Positions 35,422-49,400 of a DNA stretch of 64,000 nt are shown piece by piece. The stretch is from assembly GCA_959347315.1 (NCBI GenBank), contig OY365810.1:22349815-22413814 (forward strand), in the 5' to 3' direction. The notes under the pieces are model-generated. The model made no database searches. It saw only the letters and a program-made list of their open reading frames with translations, and was not told the DNA's origin. The DNA is from Bimastos eiseni. Taxonomy: Eukaryota > Annelida > Clitellata > Crassiclitellata > Lumbricidae. Both the position numbers and the translations under genes were made by a program. Position 1 is the first letter of the stretch. Every line of letters begins with the position of its first letter.

Positions 35422-38400
35422 CTGCGCAAAATATTAAAGAAACTTTTAAAGAGGAAATAATCGGAATACAGTCATGTATGTTCGATAGGTTCCTTATGGT
35501 CTGTCAACTCAGAAAGGCCCATCAAAATATACACGAATACTCTGTGCACTGATGCGGAACTTTAAACTGCGATGAAATTGAGAGGATTTGCAGTGCAGGA
35601 GAACGAAAGAAACAGGCAGCGGAACCTGTTGACTGCGATTTAGTTGGGAAACATGACACATGAACCAGATCACGCCTTGAACTCGGATATATAGGATAAA
35701 TTTAATTCAATTCAATTTTATTGCTTCTGATAAAGCACAATTATTCCAATAAGCAAGAACAAAAGAAAAAAGCCATAATAACAATACAAGGCTCAAATAA
35801 TTAAAAAAAAACTATTATTAATATTAGATGGCCGTCATCTGGTGACGCAAGTCTCCGTGGCCAAGTGCTACTCCTCCGTCGGTTGGGGCAGATCGTTGAA
35901 GTGACCTTGACTGATAGTCACAGATGGCTATTCAATCAAGCTACCAACACACGACTAATGCCCTTTCTACGTACTTCTTCATGCTTCTTGTGCCTTGAGG
36001 ATTATCCGGGCGTGCGTCATCTTCAACCAGTTAGAGACTACTTGTTAACATCACGCGATTGCTGATGACAGTCGTCGCTCTACCCTTACGACGCAACCTG
36101 GTTCAGGTACCTCTAACACCCATGCTATATATATTTTACGTCAGCTTTCGGCGGGGATTCGTTGATTCGTCCCACGCTTTTGCGTAGACATATCGATGGT
36201 GACTCTTTCAGCTTACTGTGCACAAATTTTTGCGAATTGTTGTTACACTATTTGTTTGAAATGACGCTTAATATCATAATGTGCCAGTGCAGAGAGCACC
36301 TCTGAGAGCCTGAGAGGTTCCATATAAATACATAAATACAATACAAAAACAAATGGAATTCAGAAGGGACGGAAACCCTCTTTATGGGTCCAGCGAATTA
36401 AAGTTGCAATCAACATGTTAACGGCTATTACACTGCGGTAAAATTTTGCTGTAATACGAATTACTAGACCTTTATTTTATAAATTTTAATTTGTCCAGCA
36501 CTTAATTTATTATCTTACATAGTAACTAACTCAGACATAGGCCTACCAACTAGAGCAACTGTGTGTCCACTAGGCTTGGTCACCAGGTAGGCCTAAGCTG
36601 ATTGAGAATTATTGTCAGCAGCATACAAAGACCACACACTAATTGTTAAGTCATCTTTGTTGACAATTAGACTGTTTTTTTGCTCCATTGCAATTGCGCT
36701 TCGTGATTAAAGATGCAGTTTCATGACGACGATTCTGTTCTAACAATCGTAAATAGTGATACAATATAAGAACCTTGCGTTTGAATGACTCTGGTCCTCA
36801 CTAGGTCGACTTTGTTGGCCACCAGGATGACCGTCATCTGGCGGCTCAAGTCCTCCTCTCGTAACTCGTACAGTCGGTCTACGGCGGCTTCGAAGGACTT
36901 CCGGTCCTCCACCGAATACACAACGACGTAAGCGGCCACCTGATGGTCCGACGTCACGAACTGGTCGGCCTAACGACAAAAAATTATATGTCAAACGCAT
37001 GCGTACACCGTGTCTCAAAATAAACTGTGTAAACTGTGCAAAATTGTTTCTGTCACAACTTCGTCAAATTTCCACCAATTTTTAGAACTTTTGGTAAGTA
37101 TATGGCAAAATGGCTGGAATTTTATGCTATATATAAATTTTTCACCTCACTTGACTCATGTCACCACACTACCTTGTTAAACCCAGATGTACCAATTTTT
37201 TATATAACGCATAGATTTAATTACTTGCAACAAACTATCTGAATTAGCACATAGTGAAGTAAAATATGGTTTACTTAGCTGAGTTTTTTATTGTTATGAC
37301 AGATCTGCTTAAAAGTGTTAGAATTGGTGCTCGATATGCGCCCCGCTTACACGGACACAAGCGCTTAGACATTGGCCAATAGCAGCGTCAACGATCGACT
37401 GGTCAAAGCGCGCCCACTCGTCATTCAGACGCGTTTTGAGTTCGTCGACGTTGGCTGTTCTGGAGCGGCAAACCTTCTTCTGCAGCACACTCCATATGCT
37501 ATATTCGACTGGGTTAAGATCCGGTGAATTCGGCGGCCACATCGCTGAAGGGATAAATTGGGCGTCTCTCGCTCCAGGAAAGAGACGGTGTCGCGTGCTC
37601 GATGCGACGGGGCGCCATCCTGTTGAAAGACAAAAACTCGCCATGGGATATCCGGCGTATGTCTTGCCGTAACTTCTGGGCAAGAAGGTTGTCGCTATTG
37701 TATGCCCCATTCACTTTGACACCCTGCTCGACGAAACGGAGTTCAGTGCAGCTAAGTAATAAAATGTAAGCGTTATAAAAAAAATTGGTACATCTGTGTT
37801 TAACAAGGTAGTGCGGTGATATGAGTCAGGTGAGGTGGAACATATAATATATAACATGAAATTTCAGCCATATTTTTATCTACCTACCAAAAGTTATTAA
37901 AATTGGAGGAAATTTGACGAAGTTCTGACAAAAACCATTTTGCCCAGTTTATTTTGAGACACGGTGTAGTAAGTTCCTGATAGCTAACTAACTTAATTAC
38001 ACACAATCGCATACTCCAATGAATTCATATAGAGTACATGTACACATGCATGCTTATCCACAAACGCACGTACATATGCGCATTCGTCCATTATGCACAT
38101 TGTTCTTACTTATATCGAGCACGCATTTCCTCCCAAATGTCGCTGCCTTCCGTATTATACACGAAGGTCTCCCTTCGTCGTCCACACCTTGACAGCAACA
38201 CAATGTACTTCCCATAGCAAGGTGCAAACGGGCCTCCACTTTTCCTTCCGTTTGAAAACATAATAGGCGTGTAAAAAGATATGCACATTTGTATTGACAA
38301 CGCTACGCCATACATCTCGCTAGACAAGAAAAGCGTATTGGGTGATACTTAGACCTGCACGATCCTTTCGGAAACTAACTCCCGCAGGTCTAATTGACAT

Positions 38401-41400
38401 ACGAGTAGCTCGATGCTTCTGTTTCCGTCTAACCCGATAATTATCTCTAATGAACAGCCAACAAAAAAGACCGAAGCAACAGATTTCGTAATGGATTGAA
38501 TTCCCTTGGCGTGCATCTTCGACAACTAAATATGACGGACAAAATATGTCCATTATTTATCAGAAGAATATGCTTCGCTCACATAGATTTACTAATTCGA
38601 TGGACCACAAAGCAGGTTATTCAGTTGATTGATATAATTATGAAGGCCTTTGGGAAAGAAGGATTCAGACCAAGCTCTCAATGCGCTTCTGTAGGGCAAA
38701 TCAAGGAATTCCTTCGATGCTACCGGTGCATCAACGTGTATTGCAATCCAGGTATACAGGTCACCTGCCATCAACTACAGCGTACGATGATGTTCAGTAG
38801 TACTCGGGCTGCGATGCTCCAGACGAGTGTGGGACATTTCCCCCCGGACATTTGACCACCAAGACATTTGCTCCTCCCGGCTAGGACAATTGGCTCCTCA
38901 GTGTAGACCACAAGCTCCCGTGCATACATACATACATACATACATACATACATACATACATACATACATACATACATACATACATACATACATACATACA
39001 TACATACATACATACATACATACATACATACATACATACATACATACATACATACATACATACATACATACATACATACATACATACATACATACATACA
39101 TACATACATACATACATACATACATACATACATACATACATACATACATACATACATACATACATACATACAACATACATATATTCATACATACATACAT
39201 ACATACATACATACATACATACATACATACCGCAATACATACCGTGTAGCGTTGTGTCATGCCATGTCATGTCTGTCTGTATGTATGTACGTACGTAGGA
39301 ACGTATGTATGTACGTATTTATTTATTTATGCATGTATTGTGCGCGCGTGCATACGTACCCACATACGTACGTACGCAAATACGCATGCATATATACATA
39401 CATGCATGTACATACACACAAGCTTGCATACATACATAGGCCTACGTACGTACATGCATGTATGTATACATGTATACATATGCATGCATACATACATACG
39501 TATATACATTCACAGGTACATACATATATATACCCGTATACATGTAAGTATGTATACATGCCCACGTACATACATTCATATATATATAGGAGCAATTGTC
39601 CGGGGTAAATGTCCGTTCCCCGCTCCAGGCGCACGTACCTCTTGGCGTAGACTCCTTGATCTACTATTGCGAAGTTACTGGAATATAGCATTGAAATCTG
39701 TTTCAACTTAATTAACCTCTGACACGAGTAGACCTGTACAGTAACTATTGCTAGGCTATCACTGATGGACAATGAACTTTTATGGTGCGATTAATTAGCT
39801 GGAGTACACAGATCGCCGTTCGTGACCTGAATGTGTATCCGACGGACTATCATTGTCCGAACACGTTACTCATTTCGTATCATGTCATGTCATGGCTTCA
39901 TCAGAGCTGCCTCAAGTATACGACTTGACTTGTACAGTTGCACAGTATCGGTCCTTGCCACATGCCTTCAGTCCCTGCCACAATCCAATAACGCATGCTA
40001 CGTGTTTCTGGGGCATTTCGCAAGTGCTTCGGGGAAGTAGGACCAGCGAAGAAGCCTGTTGGCCACAACCAGCAAGCCTCGTAGAGTTTGGAGAAGAACA
40101 CGCGATTGACTCAGAGCCACGTGGATAGAAGTCGTTGCGAAGGATCTGTCAGCCATAAATATTGGTCCAGTATCGATTTGGTCCAAAATGCATCGTTGAC
40201 ACAACTAAGCTCAGCCGATTAAAGAGCCTCTATCATAAACAGACATGCTGAGTTTAAGGATATACGTTGTTCAAGTATCGACAACGCAGCCGAAATACGC
40301 GCGTATATATGAACATAATTTATTATTTAATTTATATAAGAACATATACAAGATTATGTTCTTATATATATATAATATAAGAATATATGCAAGTTCATAA
40401 TTATATACGAACATTTGGAAGAGTATATATATATGTATATTTATATATACATCAGAATATATGCGAGAAACACTGCAGCTTTATCCTGTGGAGTAGAAGA
40501 TTAAAGCTTCTCCTTCTGCTCGATTCGATCAATTCAAAAAACTCGTCTGCAGCGACTGCGACCAAACGACTGCACGCCGTCTGATTCTGAAATTATGCAG
40601 TCTATTATTGTGCAAAGGTTCCAGTTATCCTCCATAGCTCTTGAACTTTGACCTCATCAAATTTACAGCCTGGATATGTTTTGGATTATCTGAGCGTATA
40701 GAGAAGTATGTATGCATGGCAGTAGAAATCCATGCAAGCGTGTATACGCATTGATGCATACGTGTATGTAGGTATTACAATGTATATATTTATGTATTTA
40801 CAATTTTACATGTATCGTATCGTATCGTATCTGGTTATTTATATAGCGCTTTTTACAGTACTGGCTATTCAGAAGCGCTCTCAGCGTGACAGCCCCAATG
40901 AAATAAGAAAGTCTTCAGGCAGCGTAGAGTATACATGTATATCCATAATGATGTATGTATTGATGGTGTATTATTTCTTGATGTATGCAGGTGTATTTGT
41001 ACGTGTGAATAAACAAAACGATGTTATATGTTACATACGACGGTTGTGCAAAACGATTGATTCTGTTGAATTAGTATAATCTACGCTGATAACCATCTTG
41101 GCGGTAAAGACAGTCTTTCTAAAAGACGGTGTATTTAATTTGTGTTTTAACTGTTTTTGTCAGCACTCTTTTCTCCTTAATTAAGATTAATAATAATTAT
41201 TATCTAAGCGAGTATTGTACTGTAAGAATATCAATATGCGATACCATGATCATTGGAAATGTTGCCTAGAATTATTTTTTATGTGCATATGTAACTTTAT
41301 GTCTTCGTAGCCTAATAAATGAAGAATCCACTTCTGAGTTAAATTCCTGAGAGTTTGGTCTTGAGCCACAAGATTACTGGACTAATGGCAAATCTAGTCG

Positions 41401-44400
41401 TTCGGATAACTTTTTAAAAAATACTGTGGGGAATTGTCTGTGCTGTAAACAGACTGTGACACAGGAGGCAAAAGCAAACAGGAAAACATAAAAGCATTTA
41501 CGATAATTTCCCAACAGAAGCTTAAAGCGTCGCATTCATTATTCACCATTGAGTGCGGACAAGCAATGGGACGCTACCACGCTGCAGACTGGTGGCCATG
41601 AAGGGTTGTCAGAGTAGAGACCGACACGGTAACTGGGTAAAAACCGCTTTAATGTTGTCAGAAGAGGCAGTTATACCGTGGGAATGGTAGCGGTATTCGC
41701 GTGTGGGCGGAAATACGTGTCTGGTAATTATCATTGCTGTAATAGTTATAAATGTGTCCTCTGTCGCAATTAAATATTCATTAAGTTAAACCAAGTTTGC
41801 ACACGATGTTTAGTCATCGCGCTATATAATTGAAATCCTTTAATATTCGATACAAGGCCTACGTGTATTTTCAACTTAATTTAGGCCCACACATGAAAAC
41901 TTAAGAATTAAACAAAACGGTTTAATGTGCATGGACTTTTTTTATCGTGCTGTTCGCTTCTTTGGAATTGGAACGGGGACGAAGTGAAGATGGAGACAAA
42001 TTTATTGGACATGGAATGAGGATGGAGATAGACATGGTAGGAATCGGGACAAACCCATCCACGGAAATAAAATGGGGATGGAAAACATTTGTCCTTATGT
42101 TAATCTATTCTTCATGACAGGGAACTCTCTCTCGTTCACCGTGTTTCTGTTTTACTTTTGTCAAAACCCCTATTTAAGAGATTTACATGGCGACCCTTGA
42201 AGATTACCTAGTTGCTATTTAATTACTCTTGGTTTTGTTGCGATTTTTATTGTAAAATAACTTTTTCAAAATAAACGGGCTCATTCAATTTGCATATTTC
42301 TGCAGAGATGTTTTTTGTTGAGCCTACATGTACGTGCAAACTAAAAACTAAAACTAAATTTCCACTTTTCAGCATCTTACATGGCTCCTTCTAATTCGTC
42401 TCATTCTAAATACAGCCAACCATAACAACTTCTCTGTATTCGTCTCTTACTGTTCTTCTGGATTCTGGATTCAACCGGATGCAATTTTATTCTGTAGATC
42501 TAATTGGCACCTATGAAGAATCCCTCTGACTCGAAGCGATGCTTGATGCCCTTCGCCTTGGTTCCTAGTAGGGTCTTATAAATTTCGAGATTACGATTAC
42601 GATTACGAAACCGACAATTGCAATAATGCTAATCTTAGCCTACACGTTTTTGACGAAAATTATAGATTCGTGTTTTTGCAGAGTTGGTTAATTCGAGCTA
42701 ACAATTCAATAGAAAAAGTCACGGTGCTTTCCATGTTGTTCGTAATCTATTTAACTATTGGCAAGTTCCAAGTTTCCGTATACTGGCTATCTTTGATGTC
42801 TCATCAGCGCTTGACTTGTTGAACCACAACATATTGAATGCTCATATGGTCTCAAGGGAATTTCTCTCCTTTTCAATCTGCTCATAATTATGTTATTAAC
42901 TTCTGTTCGCTCTGCCATGGATCATCTTTTCGCTGATAGCGTCCAGGATTATTGCTCCTCAGCTCAACTTATGGTCGTATTGAGGACTTTTCCTTCGACT
43001 TACGTATACGGATGTCTTCAAATGGCCTCTCTCAATTAATACAAGACTCAACTTACCGGATTTTACATTTCCAATAGCTCCATAGACGTAATCAGTTGCT
43101 CCTTGCTGAAACTTTTTTCTCCAGTTTACCCTCTCTATACGTGACATAATTATCTGCCGTGAGTGGTCAGCGGTGATATAATTATAAGCCTGCCTAGTAA
43201 ATAGTAATAAATACAACGATATCATGGCCGTTTTAAGGGTTTGCGGTTGCGGGTTCAAACGTCCAAGCTCTCAAAATTTATGCATTGCCTGTATTAAGCA
43301 CTAAAAGGTAGATAAATAAGACCATGTTAAACGGAAAGCCACCCGATTGCTGAGAGCCACACTATCTCTTTCCGGGCTACAACAGCATGTACATGAATGC
43401 ACACCATAGATATAGTTATGCAGTTGGTCCTTTAAAGTCCCACATGTTATTGTTGATCACTAAAGTAGCCGCAGAGGATGATCCACGTCACAAACTGTGC
43501 TCTATAGAAGTTATTAGATATCTGAATACGATTGAATCGAAAACACGCAGATGCAGTAGACACAAAAGACATACATGCAGACAGATTCGGGCTATCGCAT
43601 TCACCGACAAACATAAACAACAATATGAGAATTATATGGAACCGACGTTGAAAGATATAAGAATATCTGCTTAGAAAACCGATACTTCATATCCATGAAC
43701 CATGAGATCAGTCGTTGTCCAGATGACCTGTTGACTTTGTTGCGGCCCACTTCTGGCTTAACCCAATGTGCAGAGAGAGAATTGATAAGTTTGGTCTAGA
43801 TTTCGTTATTAATGTGAAATATAGTCATTGGGGTTTGAAGGACTTTTGTCATCCTTTCAGTGCTATCAGTCTTTATCAGAACTTATAAGAACGGCATGAC
43901 AACGCCGCTGTTATTATTGTACTGACCTCAAAAACCCTCACAAAGTAGGAGATATGAGTTCAGAAGGTTAATGGGCTATATAAATAGATAAATAGAAAAT
44001 CAAATTGTAAATCTGTATGCAGCGTTTTGCCTCTAAATTCTTAGTTCTTTTATTTTGAAGTAGGTCTACATCGCATGGGTTCACTTTTGTGAAATAAAAT
44101 GAAATGCATATTGGCATTTGCGGATTGGTCGAGGAAGACCAGCAATGGCTGAACAGAGAAGACGTTGTAAAGAGGTGGTAATGTGCCAATCCAAAACCTG
44201 TGTAGGCCTACGTGTGTGGGTGTTAGGTTCGCTACTCTATGTGTGTGCTGCAGTACGAAGATGTGTCCATCATGAATTCTGTTGGTAAAACGACCACCAG
44301 ACGACTGCACAATGATCCAGTTTATCTTCTCTCCTGTCTCCATTTTGTGTGTGTTGGGTGTGTATGTGTGATTGTGTGTATGTGTGATTGTGTGTATGTG

Positions 44401-46395
44401 TGATTGTGTGTATGTGTGATTGTGTGTATGTGTGATTGTGTGTATGTGTGATTGTGTGTATGTGTGATTGTGTGTATGTGTGATTGTGTGTATGTGTGAT
44501 TGTGTGTATGTGTGATTGTGTGTATGTGTGATTGTGTGTATGTGTGATTGTGTGTATGTGTGATTGTGTGTATGTGTGATTGTGTGTATGTGTGATTGTG
44601 TGTGTCTATGTGTGTGTATGATATACATGTGGAGTAGAATTAAATAACAAAGCAGACAAACAGAAAAGTCAAGAAAAAGTGACTGAGAGTTGGAATAGAA
44701 GCGATAAACTTTAACACAGCAAGAAGATAAGTTGGACGGTTGAACAGCAATAGAGAAAATCAGTGATGATCCTTCCATCTGTCTGCCTGTTTGTTTGTTT
44801 GTCTATCTATTTCTGTCTGTCCGTTCGTCTGTCTGTCTTGCTCGGTGCTTCTGCATTGTACGTATAATTGGCATTCGTTCCGTCACCTTAGACAACAGCT
44901 AAACATTGTTGAAATTCTCATCAGGATCTTGAGTTCAGGATATTTAGTTGGACGACCGAAGAAGGACCAGAACAAATTAAAACATTGCATCGTTGTAGTT
45001 CAATCACACAGGGACACGCAATGACACAGGAACACGCAATGACACAGGAACACGCAATGACACAGGAACACGCAATGACACACACGACTAACTGGAAAGT
45101 AATTGGAACACGTTCCATACGTCCAGCATCGTTCATTAGCGAGGTTGGAAAAATAGATAGGCCCTTTTTTATAATCGGTAATTAATTATTAGGTGTAATA
45201 CGCTCCAAGATTAACACAGGGACAGTGGACACGCTATCTATCAAGTTCTGGCTGTCCCTTACGCAGACACAACAAAAATGCAATTATATGCTATCGACGA
45301 CAACAATGTCAAGATGCAGCAAAGAATTCATCGTCGCCTCAGGGTTGAATCCCCACCCTAGACGATCCAATGACATTCTCTGCATAGCAACCAGATTCGG
45401 GCAACACATTCTGCCACTCGTAAATGTAAACCTATACCACTGCCGACTGCATATATTGTCTGGTAATAAGGCATGGTCGTAGTGTCCAGGCACCACTGTC
45501 TACTGTGTCCTACCATACGAAATGCTTTGCAGAATCTGTGACGGACCTGTTCGTGGTCGATTTATTCAACCGTGTAATGCGCTGTTGCCACTGCAGGCGG
45601 TTCACTGGAAAACCGAGGCATTTGATTATGTTGGACACGGATTTACATGTAGGTTATTGCTAAATAGACAATCGAAAGACGAAAGCTCAAGACACTTTGG
45701 CGTATGCAATTTGCATGAATTGTCACTCACATGAGCATCTGCACATACAGAATTTGCCTCGTATTTATACCGGAGGCATTGTATAATATGATAGCAAGTA
45801 TCGTTATGAATGATGTCGTGCATATAGACCGTGTTTCAGTTCCATTCCTGGACGTCGTCGGAAAAGCAGTCGACCGCCTTAGTATGTCATTTCCACAGTT
45901 TTTCAAGCGCCTGAATTCTGTAAAATCTGTCTGTTCATTCGTTCATTCATTCATTTATATATCATACAAACATGCATATCTTAATGCATACATACACATA
46001 TGGATACATACATCCATAACTAGACCAGTCAACCAAGCAAACAGAATTACCGAAAGTTTCAAGTTGCTATGAAATGTAATTAGGCATACTAATGTAACAG
46101 TACGTGTAATTATGTGAAATCGTGTGTAATTGTGTGTGATTCGATACCTCGTTGTCTGAGAAGTCGAATATCTCAAGCGTCGCTTCTTCTCCGTCGAGGA
46201 TAATGCTGGCACAATTCTGGCGACGAACGTCATCTGGCAACAGAGAAATTCAACAGAAAAATAAAATTCAGCAGATAAATTTTTCGACTTCTGTCCCATT
46301 ATTCAAACGGTAACAGCGCTTTGCAAAGTATCGGAGAAATGGCAATTATATTAAGTATTCTGTCACCTTAGACCACAGATATTACTTATGTTACG

Positions 46396-46431
<36 letters not shown>

Positions 46432-49400
46432 GGGCCTTCCTGGTGTACATAGGAAGTAATGACATAATTGTAATAATGATCTCGGCATTTGTACAGCGCC
46501 TTAATGTAGCTAAGTTGCTTGAAGCAGATAAAATAATAGATGCCTTATATCGAAAAGAACAACTGTTGGAAACTGACAAGTAGCCATTCGTAATGCGTGA
46601 TTGGCCGGTATCTATCTCACTATTGCCAATAAAAAGGCAAGATAAATATCTGCAAAAAGATCGCGATAGGCCTACATGAAGTTGAAGATGCTCTGCATGC
46701 AATTGCATTGAACGTTGCTGGGATCATTAACTTAGATGCTGAACTTATGACTGAATTGAAATTTCGGCACCAGGAATCGGGTTAAATGAATTGGCCTGAA
46801 ATAAGTTTTAAAAACGAGTCAAACAAAATACATCGACGTATGTGTTAATTCACGAACACCTTGCAATACAAAAGCTGTAGCAACGCAATAAGCTACACTA
46901 GGAAGGGTGTAGTGCCAGTGTAGAACATGGATAGAGGAGGAGGGCGAAAGTAGCCTAATATAATCTTTGTTATCACACAGTGTTGTTAAGCGCTGAGTCT
47001 TGCAAACTGAATGTAAGGCCTGTTGCCTCGTGGATGCTGTTAAGTAGGCGTGCCAATAGTGGCCAACGCAGTTGCTTGATAGAAGTTGATGTTCGACAGT
47101 CATGGAAGCGTGAAATTTGACTCTTGTGAAGAAGTAGGCTCTTTGTTTTGATCGCGTCATATGCTAACATTGTTTAATATTTGAAAATATAATTTGTATA
47201 TAACCTCACCAATCTCATTCATCGATCGTAACATAAAGCTATGCATTTCGTAGCTGAAAACACGAGAAAACGAACACCGCCATTAAAACGCACATGGCAA
47301 AGAATTGCTATTGGGTCCATGGATGATACGATAAAATTGCTAGAGTTTTGTAAAAATAAATCGTGGGCCATAAATTGTGAGGTTGTAGTCGGGATCATGA
47401 CTCATTGACAAAGGTCACGATGCGTAGAAGGCAGAGGTGAGCCGATGGACGTGTGTTCTCGCATGGATATCAATACAAATGAAAACTCCAGAAATACATA
47501 AGTCAGACTTATCTGGACATGAATAAAAGGTTTTCAGAAAATTGAGATAAAAATATAATTTATGATTTAGTTATATTAACCTAAAACAACAATATTTATG
47601 CAAAGTGCTACAAGAAATTTAAAAAATCTGCGTAGACCCTATCATGTGGTACTGCATAATCCTCGAGTATCAGAGCCATACGCTTGTATAAACACAGCGG
47701 TGTATTGCCAAATTTGTAACAAAGGGTTCGCAGTTAGTATGTCCCCTTATGCCATATCGGTCACCGCCACAGTCAGTCAAATTACGATTAGGAGGTCTGG
47801 CGTCTGGGCCCACGAAGCTCCTTCAGCGGAGTTTCGGGTCCATCCGCCAAGCATTTTTAAGTGTTTGACGTCAAATGGAGCAAGTTTTTTGCTTAGAGCT
47901 GAATTTCGCTATATTTTTGCCGAAAGGCTAAACTGTAAAGTAATATTTATGCAATTTATATAAAAATTTGTAGAAACTGACATTTTTTTCAATTAAAAAA
48001 ATTTTGATTTTTTTGAAATTAGTAGTTGATTTTAGGCATATTTATTATTTTGAACTAACGGTTCGCACGAACCTGACCGAACCGGCTCCAAACCACCGCT
48101 GTACAAACATTATTTAGGAAAAAAGCTCAGATTAGGCCTGATAAATGCATTTCCAGTTAATTTCAGCTTTATTGTTCTGTGATGAATGTATAACCTACTG
48201 ATGAGCAACTTTTCTCTGCAACATATTCCATTTTTATATCATGCCCTAATTACATGACTCCTGAAGGTCAGGCATTCGTCTGATCGAATATATAGGCCTA
48301 ATTGTGCTCGAAATGTTCTAAGATATATAGAAGACCAGCGGGAGATGAATGTTTTAGCGACTTAATATATAAGCAGGGAGTGTAAATATTGTTTCCTTGT
48401 CTCACACATAAGAATGAACGACGTCAATGCTTTGCCACGACCAGTGCGATGAAGTAGGCAATATTCACGAGCGTTGCCATACAAACAGTGGCTATTTCAG
48501 TCATTTATAACGAAGGTTTTCCATAAAATAAGAAGAGGAGGAAGAACGAGAAGAAGAAAATACGAAGAATGCTAAGCATGACAAGAAGAAGGCGAAGAAA
48601 AAGGCGAAGAAGAACAAAGCGATAAAGATGAAGGCGAAGCGGAAGAATTCAAAGAAGACAGCTTATAGTGATGAAGAAGGCCGTAAAGAAGAAGAAGAAG
48701 AAAAAGAAAAAGAAGAAGACGAACAAGAAGAAGAACAAGAAAAGGAAGAACAGGAACAAGAAGAACAGGCAGAAGAAGAAGACAAATGTGCAGAATAAAT
48801 GCTAAGAAGAAGGAAAATACAAAAGCATGTGAAGAAGAGGGAGAAGGCGAAGAAGGAGGAGGACGGGAGTGCAGGTTATAGGGAGAGGAAGGGAAGGGGA
48901 GGAGATGGAGGCGAAGAAGAAGTAGAAAGAATGATAGCAGAGGATGGAGTAGAAGAAGTAAGAAGTAGGAATTGTAGGACAATTCGAGCAGTTAATCAAC
49001 TTCATATTCTTAGATTCGGTCTATACTGTGCACCTTTGTCAATGACACAGTCTGCCTTCAAAGTGAATAGTGGATACATGTGCGTCGTTCATTTTCATTC
49101 GATGAGGATAGATTGCAATTTTAGTAGATAGATGAAGACGGTGGCTGATTGGTTAGAGCGGTCGGCCTGTAACGCGGAGAGTGCAGGTTCGATCATCGAT
49201 TCCTCGTCCGGAGCTATGAGCTAGGAACCGTCAGCAAATCATTCTCGCACAATATTGCTCTGCGATATAACTGCAATTGCGCCGTCGAGTCGTGAGTGCA
49301 ATCTGAACTAATTGTTAGAATGACAATATCAAATTACGGTTGAAGATGCGCTTACTGCCGAGAAACAATGAAATTGCCTTTTAAAGGCTGATCAAGTCGA

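Noticed and set aside
38923..39230. CRISPR-like or regular spaced repeat
   Set aside because: A pure tetranucleotide array without spacers in an animal genome.
38771..39711. Long frames of MYVC and THTYIHTY repeats
   Set aside because: Products of the (CATA)n array and its degenerate flank.
44050..44778. 242-codon minus-strand frame with HNHTYTQSHIHT repeats
   Set aside because: Runs through a 16-bp minisatellite; the non-repeat ends match nothing I recognise.
48572..49131. Lys/Glu/Arg-rich or Leu/Ser-rich proteins
   Set aside because: Composition artefacts of the polypurine tract, read from either strand.
49139..49200. Possible true tRNA gene
   Set aside because: A and B boxes are good, but the same head plus a shared non-tRNA body occurs in other copies, so it is a SINE.
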